Made by a program: the position numbers and the translations under genes. A DNA stretch of 51,225 nucleotides from Bacteroidaceae bacterium. Lineage in GTDB: Bacteria; Bacteroidota; Bacteroidia; Bacteroidales; Bacteroidaceae. Position 1 is the stretch's first letter. Each line of letters starts with the position of its first letter. The stretch is taken from NCBI GenBank assembly GCA_017642425.1, contig JAGCPB010000060.1, positions 1 through 51,225 on the forward strand. Direction: 5' to 3'. Below are positions 17,045-25,532 of this stretch, piece by piece. The notes below the pieces were generated by a model. That model ran no database searches. It saw nothing but the letters and a program-made list of their open reading frames with translations, and was not told the origin of the DNA.

Positions 17045-17076
17045 ATTGGCAAATCAGAAGAATCTGATTAAATTTG
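17045..17076 (+). promoter_or_regulatory. promoter of the cytidylate kinase-like gene
   Basis: TAAATTTG (17069-17076) is an exact -7 box, and TTGG (17046-17049) lies 19 nt upstream in the -33 position. The start codon at 17101 is 25 nt downstream, giving a short 5' UTR. Confidence 0.55.
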
Positions 17077-17100
17077 TAATTGTACAAAAATGTTTATGTC

Positions 17101-17748
17101 ATGGATTTGTCAAACAAGTATGTCATTACAATCAACCGTGAATTAGGTTCGGGCGGAAAGACCGTGGCTAAGTTACTGGCTCAGAAGCTGGGTGTACCTT
17201 ATTATGATAAGGCTCATTTAAAGACACTTGAAGAAAAAGAAGGTGTGGACGTAGAAGAAATAGAGCGTCTTAAGGCAAAAAAACGTACATGGTGGCCGGA
17301 TCTTAAAAAGATGGTTGAACTGGACGGTGGTTTTGCAGTCTCTATTTATGACAACCTGCCCAATTATCCTGTCAGGGAGAAAAATGATACGGATGAGAAG
17401 TTCAGGACCGAGCAGGAAATACTTAAAGGTATTGTCGATGCCGAGTCATGTGTGGTAGCCGGACGTTGCAGTTTTGTTACATTCAAGGACCATCCCAATC
17501 ACCTTCATATATGGATCCAGTCTCCTATGGAGTACCGTGTGGAGAGAGTCATGAAAAAGAAGGGAATAGCCTCTAAGGAAGAAGCCGAAAAATTCATAAA
17601 TGAGGTTGACAAGTTGTGTGATGACTATGCAAAACGTCATACCGGTGTGAGCCGTTATGACCCCCGCAACTATGACCTTGTCATTTCAATGAAGGACAGA
17701 ACAGAGGAAGAGGCTGTGGATCTCATCCTCAAGTACATCGGAGCATAG
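17101..17748 (+). CDS. Cytidylate kinase-like P-loop protein
   Basis: 215 aa. The ATG at 17101 is preferred over an in-frame TTG 21 nt upstream because it sits 25 nt after the -7 box and the conserved region starts right after it. The P-loop is INRELGSGGKT (11-21), with the glycine-rich GSGG form of cytidylate-kinase-like proteins. Downstream are AGRCSFV and a lid with RVERVMKKKGI, then HTGVSRYDPRNYDLVISM, matching the cytidylate kinase-like family common in anaerobes. It probably phosphorylates a nucleotide or small molecule. It is distinct from the housekeeping Cmk, and the substrate is unknown. Confidence 0.8.
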   Translation: MDLSNKYVITINRELGSGGKTVAKLLAQKLGVPYYDKAHLKTLEEKEGVDVEEIERLKAKKRTWWPDLKKMVELDGGFAVSIYDNLPNYPVREKNDTDEKFRTEQEILKGIVDAESCVVAGRCSFVTFKDHPNHLHIWIQSPMEYRVERVMKKKGIASKEEAEKFINEVDKLCDDYAKRHTGVSRYDPRNYDLVISMKDRTEEEAVDLILKYIGA

Positions 17749-17757
17749 TTCAAATGG

Positions 17758-17792
17758 AGGGGCACAAAAAGAACCGTCCCCTTTGTGCCCCT
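17758..17792. terminator. hairpin between convergent genes
   Basis: An 11-bp perfect stem (17758-17768 with 17782-17792) with a 13-nt loop lies between the kinase-like gene and the convergent GH43 gene, touching the stop codon of the latter at 17791. There is no long U tract on either strand, so termination is likely but not certain. Confidence 0.45.
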
Positions 17793-19290
17793 AGTAGGTG
17801 ATAACAGGTGGAATTGCAACGCGGGCGGGTTCGGTGCGTCCGGGCAGGCCGAATGCCGTGAACTCTATCACGCCCAGCTGAGAGCCTGGCCATTCTGTTA
17901 CAGTGAGTCGGATAAACCTGGCTTCTACGGGTTTGAACTCCTCAAATATGGTGTTACGTTGCTCAGTATTGGCGGTTTTGTCAAGAACTGTGGTATAGGT
18001 ATCACCATCAAGTGATACGTCAACCTTATACTTATAGACTGTTCCTGTACCGCCTCCGCCGCCGAATCCGCGACGGCCGCCTGCATTGAACATTATCCTT
18101 ACTGCATCCACATCAAACAGTTGTACCTCGTCAAAACGGGTGGCGGGAGAGAGCTCAATCGTTATGTAGGGCTCGGGGTCCGATGGGTCCGGCTCCCAGA
18201 CTGTGCCGCTGGAGTTATCCACGGCGTATGATGCATATCGGCCCGGTTGCTGTGACGAGAACTTGGAGAGCGCGTTCATTGCGTTCATCTTGTTTATGGT
18301 CACAGGGAGCGATTCTCTGGCATTCTTTACACCTGGCGCCGGCTGGGGGGTATCGGTAATCTGGACTGACCAGCGTCCCTTCTTGTCTACGTTTATGCGG
18401 TCCATTCCTATGCGGCGGCCGCCGGGCGGATTGGAGAGCACGATTGTGTAGAACTGCCACAGTCCGCCGTCAGGACCTTCAATTACGCTTCCGTGGGCTG
18501 TGCCTGTAACCAGGCCGTCAGTCTTGCGCAGTAACGGATTGTTATCGGCGTAAGTATAAGGGCCAAGAGGATTCTTGGCGGTGTAATAGCCTTCGGCATA
18601 GGTTTTCCATTGGGTACCCGATGCGGAATACTGCATATAATAGGTGCCTTTATACTTGAATAGCCAGGGGCCTTCTATCCAGGCCACTCCGGTGTATTCG
18701 TTCATTTCGCCGTAACGCTCCCACTCATGATTGGGATTGAAGCTGAACAGATGTGTGGGCTTGTCGGCAAAACGGTTCAGATGGTCGGGGTCAAGCGGCA
18801 CACCGAATATACCGCTTATTCCGCGTCCGGAGTAGAACAGATAGGGCTTGTCATCATCTATGAATATGTGCATATCGAACGGGTCGTTCCAGCCGCCCTC
18901 AACATCGGGAGTGTTCTCCCATTCACCCAGAACGGAGTAGGGGCCAAGCGGGTTGTCAGCTACATATAGCGGGCAGTCGTTTCCGGACATGTAGTATTTG
19001 CCGCGGTACTTGACCACATCGGGAGCCACGGGCACGCGCTGTACGGGTGTGAATTCCCAGTCCAGCATGTTGTCGCTGTGCCAGGCGCCGCCTCCGGTGC
19101 AGAACATGTAGTATCGGCCGTCATCGTCACGCATTACCGATACGTCGCCCGATGCGTTGCCTCCCGTACCTATCACCATAGGCAGCGGATTGCAGTACCT
19201 GCGGCCATCGGCCACACTATTGTTCACGCTCTGCTGTGCTCCTGTGCAGGATGCCAGCAGGATGGTCAGTAATATAAGGCTCTTTCTCAT
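17791..19290 (-). CDS. Secreted GH43-family glycosidase lipoprotein with C-terminal discoidin-like domain
   Basis: 499 aa. MRKSLILLTILLASC gives a lipobox (LASC), so this is likely an outer-membrane-anchored enzyme. The five-bladed propeller about 30-330 carries the expected acids: Asp in GDVSVMRDDDGRYYMF, Asp in NDPFDMHIFID, and Glu in WIEGPWLFKYKGTYYMQYS. Residues about 345-480 form an F5/8 type C (discoidin) domain that could bind sugar, with a glycine-rich loop (GGRRGFGGGGGTGT). The activity is most likely beta-xylosidase or alpha-arabinofuranosidase, but the subfamily cannot be assigned by eye. It starts 45 nt after the ABC-F gene, so read-through from it is possible. TATATTCG lies close to the start. 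Confidence 0.8.
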   Translation of the reverse strand: MRKSLILLTILLASCTGAQQSVNNSVADGRRYCNPLPMVIGTGGNASGDVSVMRDDDGRYYMFCTGGGAWHSDNMLDWEFTPVQRVPVAPDVVKYRGKYYMSGNDCPLYVADNPLGPYSVLGEWENTPDVEGGWNDPFDMHIFIDDDKPYLFYSGRGISGIFGVPLDPDHLNRFADKPTHLFSFNPNHEWERYGEMNEYTGVAWIEGPWLFKYKGTYYMQYSASGTQWKTYAEGYYTAKNPLGPYTYADNNPLLRKTDGLVTGTAHGSVIEGPDGGLWQFYTIVLSNPPGGRRIGMDRINVDKKGRWSVQITDTPQPAPGVKNARESLPVTINKMNAMNALSKFSSQQPGRYASYAVDNSSGTVWEPDPSDPEPYITIELSPATRFDEVQLFDVDAVRIMFNAGGRRGFGGGGGTGTVYKYKVDVSLDGDTYTTVLDKTANTEQRNTIFEEFKPVEARFIRLTVTEWPGSQLGVIEFTAFGLPGRTEPARVAIPPVITY

Positions 19291-19335
19291 ACCGCGAATA
19301 TAATAAATTACGCAATAGAGACTGTACTTAATGAT

Positions 19336-21117
19336 TTATTTTTCGCTGAGTTCGAGCCAACGCATGGTTATGGCGTCGGTGAGCTCTATGATTTGGCCTA
19401 TCCGGGCGGATTTCTGCTGGAGCTGGTCGTAGGGCAGGGTGCCGCTGTTCAGTTCCTGTTCCAGCTGGGCTTTCTCCTCTTCAAGCTGCTGGAGCTCCTG
19501 CTCAATCTGCTCCATCTCGCGTTTCTCCTTGAAGGTGAGTTTTGCGGTTGTGGAACTTTGGCGTTGGCGTTGGCTTTGGCCTCCATCCGGCTGGAGCTTT
19601 GCTTTTGCGGCGGCTGCGGCTTTCTCCTCATCCTCCTTGAGCACCTTGTACTCCATGTAGTCGCTGTACGATGAGGGGAAGTTTGTGACCTTGCCGTCGC
19701 CCTCAAACACCAGCAGATGCTCGGCAATCTTGTCCATGAAGTACCGGTCATGCGAAACCACAATCACGCATCCCTTGAACTGTGCGATGTACTCCTCGAG
19801 CACCTGCAGGGTCATGATGTCCAGGTCGTTGGTGGGCTCGTCCAGAATCAGGAAATTGGGGCTCTGCATCAGGATGGTGCACAGATACAACCTGCGGCGC
19901 TCGCCTCCGCTCAGCTTGCTCACGTAACTGTACTGCGTCTTGGGCGTAAAGAGGAATTTCTGCAGGAACTGGCCGGCCGACATGCGGCGCCCGTCGTCCA
20001 GGACTATATGGTCGGCAATGGCGGTCACCACGTCAATCACCTTGGCATCCTCGGGGAATTTGAGCCCATCCTGTGAGTAGTATCCTATTTTTAATGTCGT
20101 TCCGCGGCCGATGACACCGCTGTCGGGCTGCTCAATGCCCAAAAGCAGCTTTAGGAATGTGGATTTGCCCACGCCGTTTTCACCTATTATGCCCAGTTTC
20201 TCGTAGCGGGTAAAGATGTAACTGAAATCCTTGAGTATTATCTTGTCATCGAACGCCTTGCTAAGGTGCTCAATGTCAAATATCTTTTTACCGATGTAAG
20301 ATGCCTTGACGTCCAGGGCCACGCTCTGCTCGTCGCGCCGATGCTGCAGGCGCTCCTCAAGCTGATGGAACGACTCCTTGCGATAGCGGGCCTTGCCTCC
20401 ACGGGCGCAGGGCATGCGGCGCATCCAGTCCAGCTCGCGGCGGTAGAGGTTCAGGTCACTCTCGCGCTGCGATGACTCGGCATCCAGGCGCTCCTGTCGC
20501 TTTTCCAGATAGTAGCTGTAATTGCCCTGATAGGAGTAGGCGCGGAAGTCATCTATCTCTATGATGCGGTTGCACACGCGGTCCAGCAGGTATCGGTCAT
20601 GGGTGACCATGAACAGGGTCAGGCGGCTGGCTGTGAGATAATCCTCCAGCCATTCCGTGACATCCACGTCAAGATGGTTGGTGGGCTCGTCCAGTATCAG
20701 GAAATCGGGCTCCTGCATCAGCGCCTGTGCCAATGCCACACGTTTGGCCTGGCCTCCGGAGAGCTGGTCTATGGGTTTGTCAAAATCTGGTACGCCCAGT
20801 TTGGTGAGCAGTTGGCGGGCTCGCAGCAGTTTGTCCTCATCGGACTCCGGGCAGCATGCGGTCAGCACGTTGGCGCCCTTGGGGAATACCGGGGTCTGCA
20901 CCAGATAGGCAGTGCGGATGTCACGGCGGAATGTGATGGTGCCGCTGCGGTAATCGGCCTTACCGGCAATCACGTCCAGCAGGGTGCTTTTGCCCTGGCC
21001 GTTGCGTGCTATCAGGCCCACCTTCTCACCCTGATTGATATTGAGCGAGAGGCCGTCAAAGATAACGCGATCGCCAAATGACTTGCACAGTCCGTCTATC
21101 TGCAGAAAACTCTCCAT
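19336..21117 (-). CDS. uup: ABC-F family ATPase, Uup-like
   Basis: 593 aa. The ATG at 21117 is chosen because the conserved MESFLQIDGL begins there. Two ABC cassettes lie in one chain without membrane segments: Walker A GLIARNGQGKST and GIIGENGVGKST, signatures LSGGQAKR and LSGGERRR, Walker B FLILDEPTNHLD and FLILDEPTNDLD. The inter-domain linker is long, and the C-terminal ~90 residues form a charged coiled coil (EQELQQLEEEKAQLEQEL) preceded by a Gln/Ala-rich spacer, the arrangement of Uup. ABC-F proteins act on ribosomes, and Uup is linked to translation and branched-DNA stability. No feature points to antibiotic resistance specifically. Confidence 0.85.
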   Translation of the reverse strand: MESFLQIDGLCKSFGDRVIFDGLSLNINQGEKVGLIARNGQGKSTLLDVIAGKADYRSGTITFRRDIRTAYLVQTPVFPKGANVLTACCPESDEDKLLRARQLLTKLGVPDFDKPIDQLSGGQAKRVALAQALMQEPDFLILDEPTNHLDVDVTEWLEDYLTASRLTLFMVTHDRYLLDRVCNRIIEIDDFRAYSYQGNYSYYLEKRQERLDAESSQRESDLNLYRRELDWMRRMPCARGGKARYRKESFHQLEERLQHRRDEQSVALDVKASYIGKKIFDIEHLSKAFDDKIILKDFSYIFTRYEKLGIIGENGVGKSTFLKLLLGIEQPDSGVIGRGTTLKIGYYSQDGLKFPEDAKVIDVVTAIADHIVLDDGRRMSAGQFLQKFLFTPKTQYSYVSKLSGGERRRLYLCTILMQSPNFLILDEPTNDLDIMTLQVLEEYIAQFKGCVIVVSHDRYFMDKIAEHLLVFEGDGKVTNFPSSYSDYMEYKVLKEDEEKAAAAAKAKLQPDGGQSQRQRQSSTTAKLTFKEKREMEQIEQELQQLEEEKAQLEQELNSGTLPYDQLQQKSARIGQIIELTDAITMRWLELSEK

Positions 21118-21126
21118 ATCGGTCAG

Positions 21127-21153
21127 CAAAGATAACTAAAAAGAGTATATTTG
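21127..21153. promoter_or_regulatory. closely spaced divergent -7 boxes (uup / CE2 esterase)
   Basis: TATCTTTG on the minus strand (21134-21127) faces uup, and TATATTTG on the plus strand (21146-21153) faces the esterase. Both are exact TAnnTTTG boxes, only 11 nt apart and back to back, so RNA polymerase bound for one gene would cover the other. Confidence 0.5.
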
Positions 21154-21182
21154 CGTACTGAACTTACTAACCAGCATTCATT

Positions 21183-22301
21183 ATGAAAATATCCGGTATT
21201 ACCTTCATTCTCGCCCTTTTGGTCTCTGTGCCTGCATCGGCCGTGCAGAGTACTTCGGCATCGGACAGCCGCATCACATACGTGGGCCGTACCTTGGCCG
21301 CTGACGGCGATGTGAGTTTTGACTGGAGTTCCACATACGCCAAGATATCGTTCCAGGGCGATTATCTGGCTGTGCGTGCATCGGACACGGGTAAGGATTA
21401 TTTTAACGTGTGGATTGACCGCGAGATGAGCGCTGAGGCTGATAAGGTGCTGTGTATCAACAGTTCCGATACTCTGCTCACCATTGTAAGCAGTGCCGAT
21501 TTCAGCAAGAAAGGCAAGAAGCAGGCCAGCCATACGGTGATAATCCAGAAACGCACCGAGGCCGATCAGGGCCGTACCACTTTCCATGAGTTCATGACCG
21601 ATAAGGGGTTGCTGCAGGCGGCGCCGGTCAAGGAACGTCTGATAGAGTTTTTGGGCGATTCATACACCTGCGGATACGGCATTGAGAACAGTGTGGCGCG
21701 CAACCGATACACTCCCGAGACCCAAAACACTTCCAAGACATACTGTGCTCTGCTGGCCCGGTATTTCGATGCCGATTTCGTTACGGTGTCGCATTCGGGC
21801 AAAGGCATTACGCGTAATTACGATGACAGCGACCGTCAGTCGCGCTGGTATATGCCCGACCGATACGGCTGTACGTTTGACAATGCACGTCAGCCCAAAT
21901 GGGAGCCGGGAGACGTTAAGCCCGATATTACCATGATCTATCTGGGACAGAACGACTTTTCGACAGAGCGCCAACCCATGCGTGATCCGTTTAAGCGCAA
22001 CTACAAGCGTCTTATCAAGGCCATCAAGGATTATTACGGTGAGGATCACCCCATACTGTGCGTTTCGACCAAGGTTGACAAACTGCTGTTTGACTTTGTG
22101 CGCGAGTGCGTTGAGGAGTGCGGTTACCGTAACGTCTATTACGACGGATTGTTCCAGGCCGTGCATCTGGACAATGACCAGGAACTTGGTGCTGACTGGC
22201 ATCCCAACTGGAAGGCTCACATAAAGCTGGCCTACGCCCTGATACCTTATTTCTCTACTATAACCGGCTGGGATATGCAGCCTACTAAACCTATTGAATA
22301 A
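21183..22301 (+). CDS. Secreted CE2-type SGNH acetyl(xylan) esterase
   Basis: 372 aa with a signal peptide (1-20, ending ASA). The N-terminal ~120 residues form a jelly-roll domain (TYVGRTL, FDWSSTYAKISFQGD, YFNVWID) as in CE2 esterases. The SGNH hydrolase domain follows: catalytic Ser160 in FLGDSYTCGYG, GQND block (IYLGQNDFS), and His340 in ADWHPNWKAH, with Asp two residues before His. CE2 enzymes remove acetyl groups from xylan or glucomannan oligosaccharides, fitting the arabinofuranosidase and GH43 genes nearby. The next gene begins 1 nt after its stop, so the two are co-transcribed. Confidence 0.85.
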   Translation: MKISGITFILALLVSVPASAVQSTSASDSRITYVGRTLAADGDVSFDWSSTYAKISFQGDYLAVRASDTGKDYFNVWIDREMSAEADKVLCINSSDTLLTIVSSADFSKKGKKQASHTVIIQKRTEADQGRTTFHEFMTDKGLLQAAPVKERLIEFLGDSYTCGYGIENSVARNRYTPETQNTSKTYCALLARYFDADFVTVSHSGKGITRNYDDSDRQSRWYMPDRYGCTFDNARQPKWEPGDVKPDITMIYLGQNDFSTERQPMRDPFKRNYKRLIKAIKDYYGEDHPILCVSTKVDKLLFDFVRECVEECGYRNVYYDGLFQAVHLDNDQELGADWHPNWKAHIKLAYALIPYFSTITGWDMQPTKPIE

Positions 22302-22302
22302 T

Positions 22303-23142
22303 ATGAAAAAGAATATTCTCGCAGCAATTCTGCTTTGCTTTGTTCCCGGGCTGATGTCGGCTCAGGGTAGTGATGTCAACAGCCGTGACCTTCGCGGCAA
22401 AGTGGTTTATGAGGATGAAGAGGTGGTGTTCCGCCAGCTGGACGAGCACACCTGGATAGGTAACGGGCATCGGACTTATAACGAGTCCCTCTATCTTGTT
22501 GAGGGCAATGACCGTGCGGTGCTGATAGATGCCGGGACCCGCGTTCCGGGGCTTGACAAGATTGTAGCAGGTATTACATCCAAGCCCGTAACAATGATAT
22601 TGACCCACGGACACGGTGACCACGTGGGCGGGGTAGGACCGTTCCCTGAAGTATGGATTGGTCCTGCCGATGAGCAGATGCTACGTAACAGCCAGCGCCG
22701 GTACCAGGGGCAGATCAAGCACCTGACCGATGGCGAGACTATCGATCTGGGCGGACGAAAGCTGGAGGTGATGTTCACTCCCGGTCACACATCGGGCAGC
22801 GTGACATTCTTTGACAAGGCAAACCATTACGGTTTCAGCGGCGATGCTTTCGGATCTACCAACCTGCTGGTGTTCACGTATTTATCGAACGTGAAGGCAT
22901 CGGCCGCAAAGGTTGAGAAATACATGAAGGACAACGATATACGTTTCCTGTATCCCGGACACTACAGCGGCGACAACCTGGAGAGTCCCAAGCGTGTTAC
23001 CGATATCAAGAACCTGTGCGATGACCTGCTCACGGGCAAGCGCCAGGGCGTAAAGAGCGACGGTAACAACGGCGGCAACGACATGATGGCCGAGGGCGAC
23101 GGATTCCGACTTACCTACAGCAGCCAGAACGGACTGAAGTGA
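22303..23142 (+). CDS. Secreted metallo-beta-lactamase-fold hydrolase
   Basis: 279 aa. The ATG at 22303 gives a signal peptide (MKKNILAAILLCFVPGLMSAQ). The metal-binding motif HGHGDHVGG, then TPGHTSGSVTFF, SGDAFG and YPGHYSGD are all present, so a dinuclear-zinc hydrolase is expected in the periplasm. Family members include lactonases, glyoxalase II-like enzymes and beta-lactamases. Nothing here singles out one, and the neighbouring esterase suggests hydrolysis of a carbohydrate-derived ester or lactone. The stop codon is part of the left arm of the hairpin at 23140-23214. Confidence 0.8.
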   Translation: MKKNILAAILLCFVPGLMSAQGSDVNSRDLRGKVVYEDEEVVFRQLDEHTWIGNGHRTYNESLYLVEGNDRAVLIDAGTRVPGLDKIVAGITSKPVTMILTHGHGDHVGGVGPFPEVWIGPADEQMLRNSQRRYQGQIKHLTDGETIDLGGRKLEVMFTPGHTSGSVTFFDKANHYGFSGDAFGSTNLLVFTYLSNVKASAAKVEKYMKDNDIRFLYPGHYSGDNLESPKRVTDIKNLCDDLLTGKRQGVKSDGNNGGNDMMAEGDGFRLTYSSQNGLK

Positions 23143-23214
23143 CGCAAAGGGCGCTCGGCCCGAAGGGACGCTTTCACAAAGCGAAGCGACTGAAAGAAAT
23201 GCCCCTTTGCGTCA
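23140..23214 (+). repeat. 75-nt hairpin element after the MBL gene
   Basis: A 12-bp perfect inverted repeat (23140-23151 with 23203-23214, TGACGCAAAGGG and complement) encloses about 50 nt with a smaller CGCTTT-CAC-AAAGCG hairpin and a near-repeat of the GCGAAGCG type. There is no U tract. It may serve as a 3' end structure or be a dispersed palindromic unit. Confidence 0.5.
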
Positions 23215-23236
23215 ATTGTTAAAATTCGCTAAACGC

Positions 23237-23267
23237 TTGGCGGGTTGAAAATCAGTGTTTACATTTG
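23237..23267 (+). promoter_or_regulatory. promoter of the SPFH operon
   Basis: TACATTTG (23260-23267) is an exact -7 box, and TTGG (23237-23240) lies 19 nt upstream as the -33 element. The start codon is at 23306. Confidence 0.55.
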
Positions 23268-23305
23268 CGATATCAATATGATATCAAACTAACATCAAAA
23301 CAATA

Positions 23306-24244
23306 ATGATTATGGAAACAAAGGAATTTGAATTCAAAGGAACTAAGGTAAGCGGTTTTATAGGACTGCTTTTGCTTCTTGCTTGTATTGCCGGTATTGC
23401 TCTTACAAACATTTATCTACTCTCTTATTCAGGAATCATCACTCCTGTTCTGTTTTTGGCAATTATTCTTATCTCATGCGGACTTGTCCAGCTGGAGCCC
23501 AACGTGGCCCGCGCAATGGTGTTCTTTGGTAAATATAAAGGTACTCTGCGTGAGAACGGTTTCTGGTGGATTGTTAATCCGTTCTACACCAAGAAGAAGA
23601 TATCCCTGCGCGCCCGAAACCTGAATGCCGAGGCCATTAAGGTTAACGACAAGAGCGGTAACCCCATCATGATAGGTCTGGTAATGGTATGGAAGATCAA
23701 GGACGTTTACAAGGCTCTGTTTGAGATTGATTCACAGACCATCGGTCAGACTGCCGGCGGTGTAACGACTCTTAATTCTACAATGAGGGCGTTTGAGAAC
23801 TTCGTATCGGTCCAGTCCGATGCAGCCCTGCGTCAGGTTGCCGGCCGATACAACTACGATGAGAACAGCAACCCGGCCGATGACGTAACCCTGCGCTCAG
23901 GTGCCGATGAGATCAACGAGGCCCTGAAGCAGACCCTGAACGACCGTCTGGCAATAGCCGGAATTGAGGCTGTCGAGGCCCGTATCAACTACCTGGCATA
24001 CGCCCCTGAGATTGCAGCCGTAATGTTGCGCCGCCAGCAGGCCGATGCCATCATCGCCGCCCGCGAGAAGATAGTGGAGGGTGCAGTATCGATGGTAAAG
24101 ATGGCTCTTGACAACCTTAAGAAAGACGGCGTTGTAGATCTGGACGAGGAGCGCAAGGCCGCAATGGTAAGCAACCTGCTGGTAGTACTGTGCGGCGATG
24201 AGCCCGCAGCTCCTGTGGTAAACGCCGGTACTCTTTATAACTAA
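23306..24244 (+). CDS. SPFH (stomatin/prohibitin)-domain membrane protein
   Basis: 312 aa (a second ATG at 23312 is possible). Two hydrophobic segments at about 15-60 are followed by an SPFH domain ([54 protein letters not shown]). An alpha-helical, alanine-rich C-terminal part ([25 protein letters not shown]) is typical of oligomerising band-7 proteins. It is a predicted inner-membrane scaffold. The next gene, 12 nt on, encodes a small ribbon-helix-helix protein, and a PH-like membrane protein follows, so these three form one operon. Confidence 0.85.
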   Translation: MIMETKEFEFKGTKVSGFIGLLLLLACIAGIALTNIYLLSYSGIITPVLFLAIILISCGLVQLEPNVARAMVFFGKYKGTLRENGFWWIVNPFYTKKKISLRARNLNAEAIKVNDKSGNPIMIGLVMVWKIKDVYKALFEIDSQTIGQTAGGVTTLNSTMRAFENFVSVQSDAALRQVAGRYNYDENSNPADDVTLRSGADEINEALKQTLNDRLAIAGIEAVEARINYLAYAPEIAAVMLRRQQADAIIAAREKIVEGAVSMVKMALDNLKKDGVVDLDEERKAAMVSNLLVVLCGDEPAAPVVNAGTLYN

Positions 24245-24256
24245 AAAGACTTTCAG

Positions 24257-24421
24257 ATGGCTAAAGACGCTGATTCAAAAAGCTTTCTGCTGAGAGTGGA
24301 CTCTGCTACGATGACGGCCCTTGAAGAGTGGGCCGCCAGCGAGTTCCGCAGCGTGAACGGCCAGCTGCAATGGATCATTGCCGATGCCCTGCGTCGCGCC
24401 GGCCGCAAACCTAAACAGTGA
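24257..24421 (+). CDS. Small Arc-type ribbon-helix-helix protein
   Basis: 54 aa, found by translating the gap between the SPFH and PH-like genes. The pattern SFLLRVDSATMTALEEWA then SVNGQLQWIIADALRRAGR is a ribbon (alternating hydrophobic strand) plus two helices, as in Arc/MetJ/CopG proteins. A lysine/arginine-rich tail (RKPKQ) follows. Such dimers usually bind DNA, but in this SPFH context the target is unknown. Its stop overlaps the possible GTG start of the next gene and lies 2 nt before its ATG, indicating coupling. Confidence 0.75.
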   Translation: MAKDADSKSFLLRVDSATMTALEEWAASEFRSVNGQLQWIIADALRRAGRKPKQ

Positions 24422-24423
24422 TT

Positions 24424-24978
24424 ATGGGACAGATTAGAGTTTTACACGAGCACTATGAATCAAAAACATGGGCTAGTCTGATATATGCCTTTTTGATTCT
24501 GATCATGGCGATAATTAAATTGTTTTTCGATAAAGATCAGTCTATTATTGATATTCTGATTACCGTGGTGCTGGTTGTACCATTCCTGGCAGCATTTGTC
24601 ATGGACCTGTATTGGAGAAACAAACCGGTCATGATTGTGTATAACGACCGTCTTGAGATAAGAAAACCTCTCAGTTTCAGAAGGGTAGAGTTCATGTATT
24701 CCGATATCAGGAACGTTGATATGGTTTCAGGACAGTTGCTTATATGGTCCGATGAGGTATCGGCCCCGTCACGTTATAATCTTGGCGTGAATGGAGACCG
24801 GGCTCAGGAGACATTTAATATGATCCGGACCAGTTATGACAAATACAATCAGGAGCGTGGCGTCAGTCCCATTCCCTTGGACAGACTGTCCACCAAGAGA
24901 AATATCGGAACAAAACTGGCAATGATCATGGTGTTCACTATAGCTATCATGATTGTGGTGTACAAGATCATTGACTGA
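24424..24978 (+). CDS. Small membrane protein with PH-like domain
   Basis: 184 aa from the ATG at 24424 (a GTG at 24418 would add two residues and overlap the RHH gene). Two hydrophobic segments lie near the N-terminus (about 15-35 and 43-62), then a soluble region with YNDRLEIRKPLSFRRVEFMYSD, reminiscent of bacterial PH (YdbT/DUF304-like) domains, and a C-terminal transmembrane helix (about 158-180). No function is recognised. It is the last gene of the SPFH operon and faces the convergent nitroreductase gene 25 nt away. Confidence 0.6.
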   Translation: MGQIRVLHEHYESKTWASLIYAFLILIMAIIKLFFDKDQSIIDILITVVLVVPFLAAFVMDLYWRNKPVMIVYNDRLEIRKPLSFRRVEFMYSDIRNVDMVSGQLLIWSDEVSAPSRYNLGVNGDRAQETFNMIRTSYDKYNQERGVSPIPLDRLSTKRNIGTKLAMIMVFTIAIMIVVYKIID

Positions 24979-25003
24979 TCAGCCCGTTCCCCCTTTGGCG
25001 GGA

Positions 25004-25528
25004 TTAGAGGTAGCGGACGGTCTCTGACAGGGGCTTGCGCTTGGGGTGACGGTCCGATGCCACACCGTCGGGGGCAGCATATCCGATGGGCATGAGCGCA
25101 ACGGGCTTGATATTGGGTGGCAGTTTGAACAGCTGGCGGGTGGCCTTGAAGTCAAAGCTGCATACCCAGCAGGAGCCGATGCCCAGTTCCCATGCCTGAA
25201 GCATCATATGGGTGAGTACGATTGTGGCATCCATCTCGCCGGCGGAATGTCCTTCCTCCTCATGCTTACGGTTTTTCCAGCAGATATCCTCGTCATAACA
25301 CACCAGCAGCGCCTGCGGAGCATGGAACATGTACGGCGTCACGCTTGCCATCTTTGCCACTGCCTCGGGGCTCTGCAGTACATAAATCACCTGAGGCTGG
25401 AAGTTCACGGCAGTAGGTGCCACGCGGCCTGCCTCCAGTATCTTTTCAAGTTTTTCGGGCTCCACCTTGCGGTCCGAGAATGAGCGCACCGAGTAGCGCG
25501 CCTTGCATAATTCAAGAAAGTCTGTCAT
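25004..25528 (-). CDS. Nitroreductase-family FMN protein
   Basis: 174 aa from the ATG at 25528, where the conserved part begins (MTDFLELCKARYSVRSF). The signature RYSVRSFSDRKV with EKILEAGRVAPTAVNFQPQ binds FMN phosphate and ribityl, and GIGSCWVCSFD and LMPIGYAA follow later. It is about 40 residues shorter than the classical NfsA/B types, typical of the small oxygen-insensitive nitroreductase-like group. It probably reduces quinones or nitro compounds with NAD(P)H. It starts 4 nt after the stop of the GH43 gene and shares its transcript. Confidence 0.85.
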   Translation of the reverse strand: MTDFLELCKARYSVRSFSDRKVEPEKLEKILEAGRVAPTAVNFQPQVIYVLQSPEAVAKMASVTPYMFHAPQALLVCYDEDICWKNRKHEEEGHSAGEMDATIVLTHMMLQAWELGIGSCWVCSFDFKATRQLFKLPPNIKPVALMPIGYAAPDGVASDRHPKRKPLSETVRYL

Positions 25529-25532
25529 ATTA

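Noticed and set aside
17791-19290. Glycine-rich loop GGRRGFGGGGGTGT as a frameshift or assembly error
   Set aside because: The reading frame continues with a coherent discoidin-like domain on both sides, and a similar glycine-rich loop (RRGFGGFGGFGGRGG) occurs in the GH54 protein, so it looks genuine.
19336-21117. Antibiotic-resistance ABC-F (Vga/Msr/Opt type)
   Set aside because: The C-terminal coiled coil and linker fit Uup. There is no long inter-domain antibiotic-resistance extension and no resistance context.
25046-25483. Long plus-strand frame opposite the nitroreductase gene
   Set aside because: It is a shadow of the real gene, whose FMN-binding motifs are intact on the minus strand. 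The same holds for many frames opposite the GC-rich minus-strand genes, such as 20599-21081, 26232-26774 and 44985-45782.
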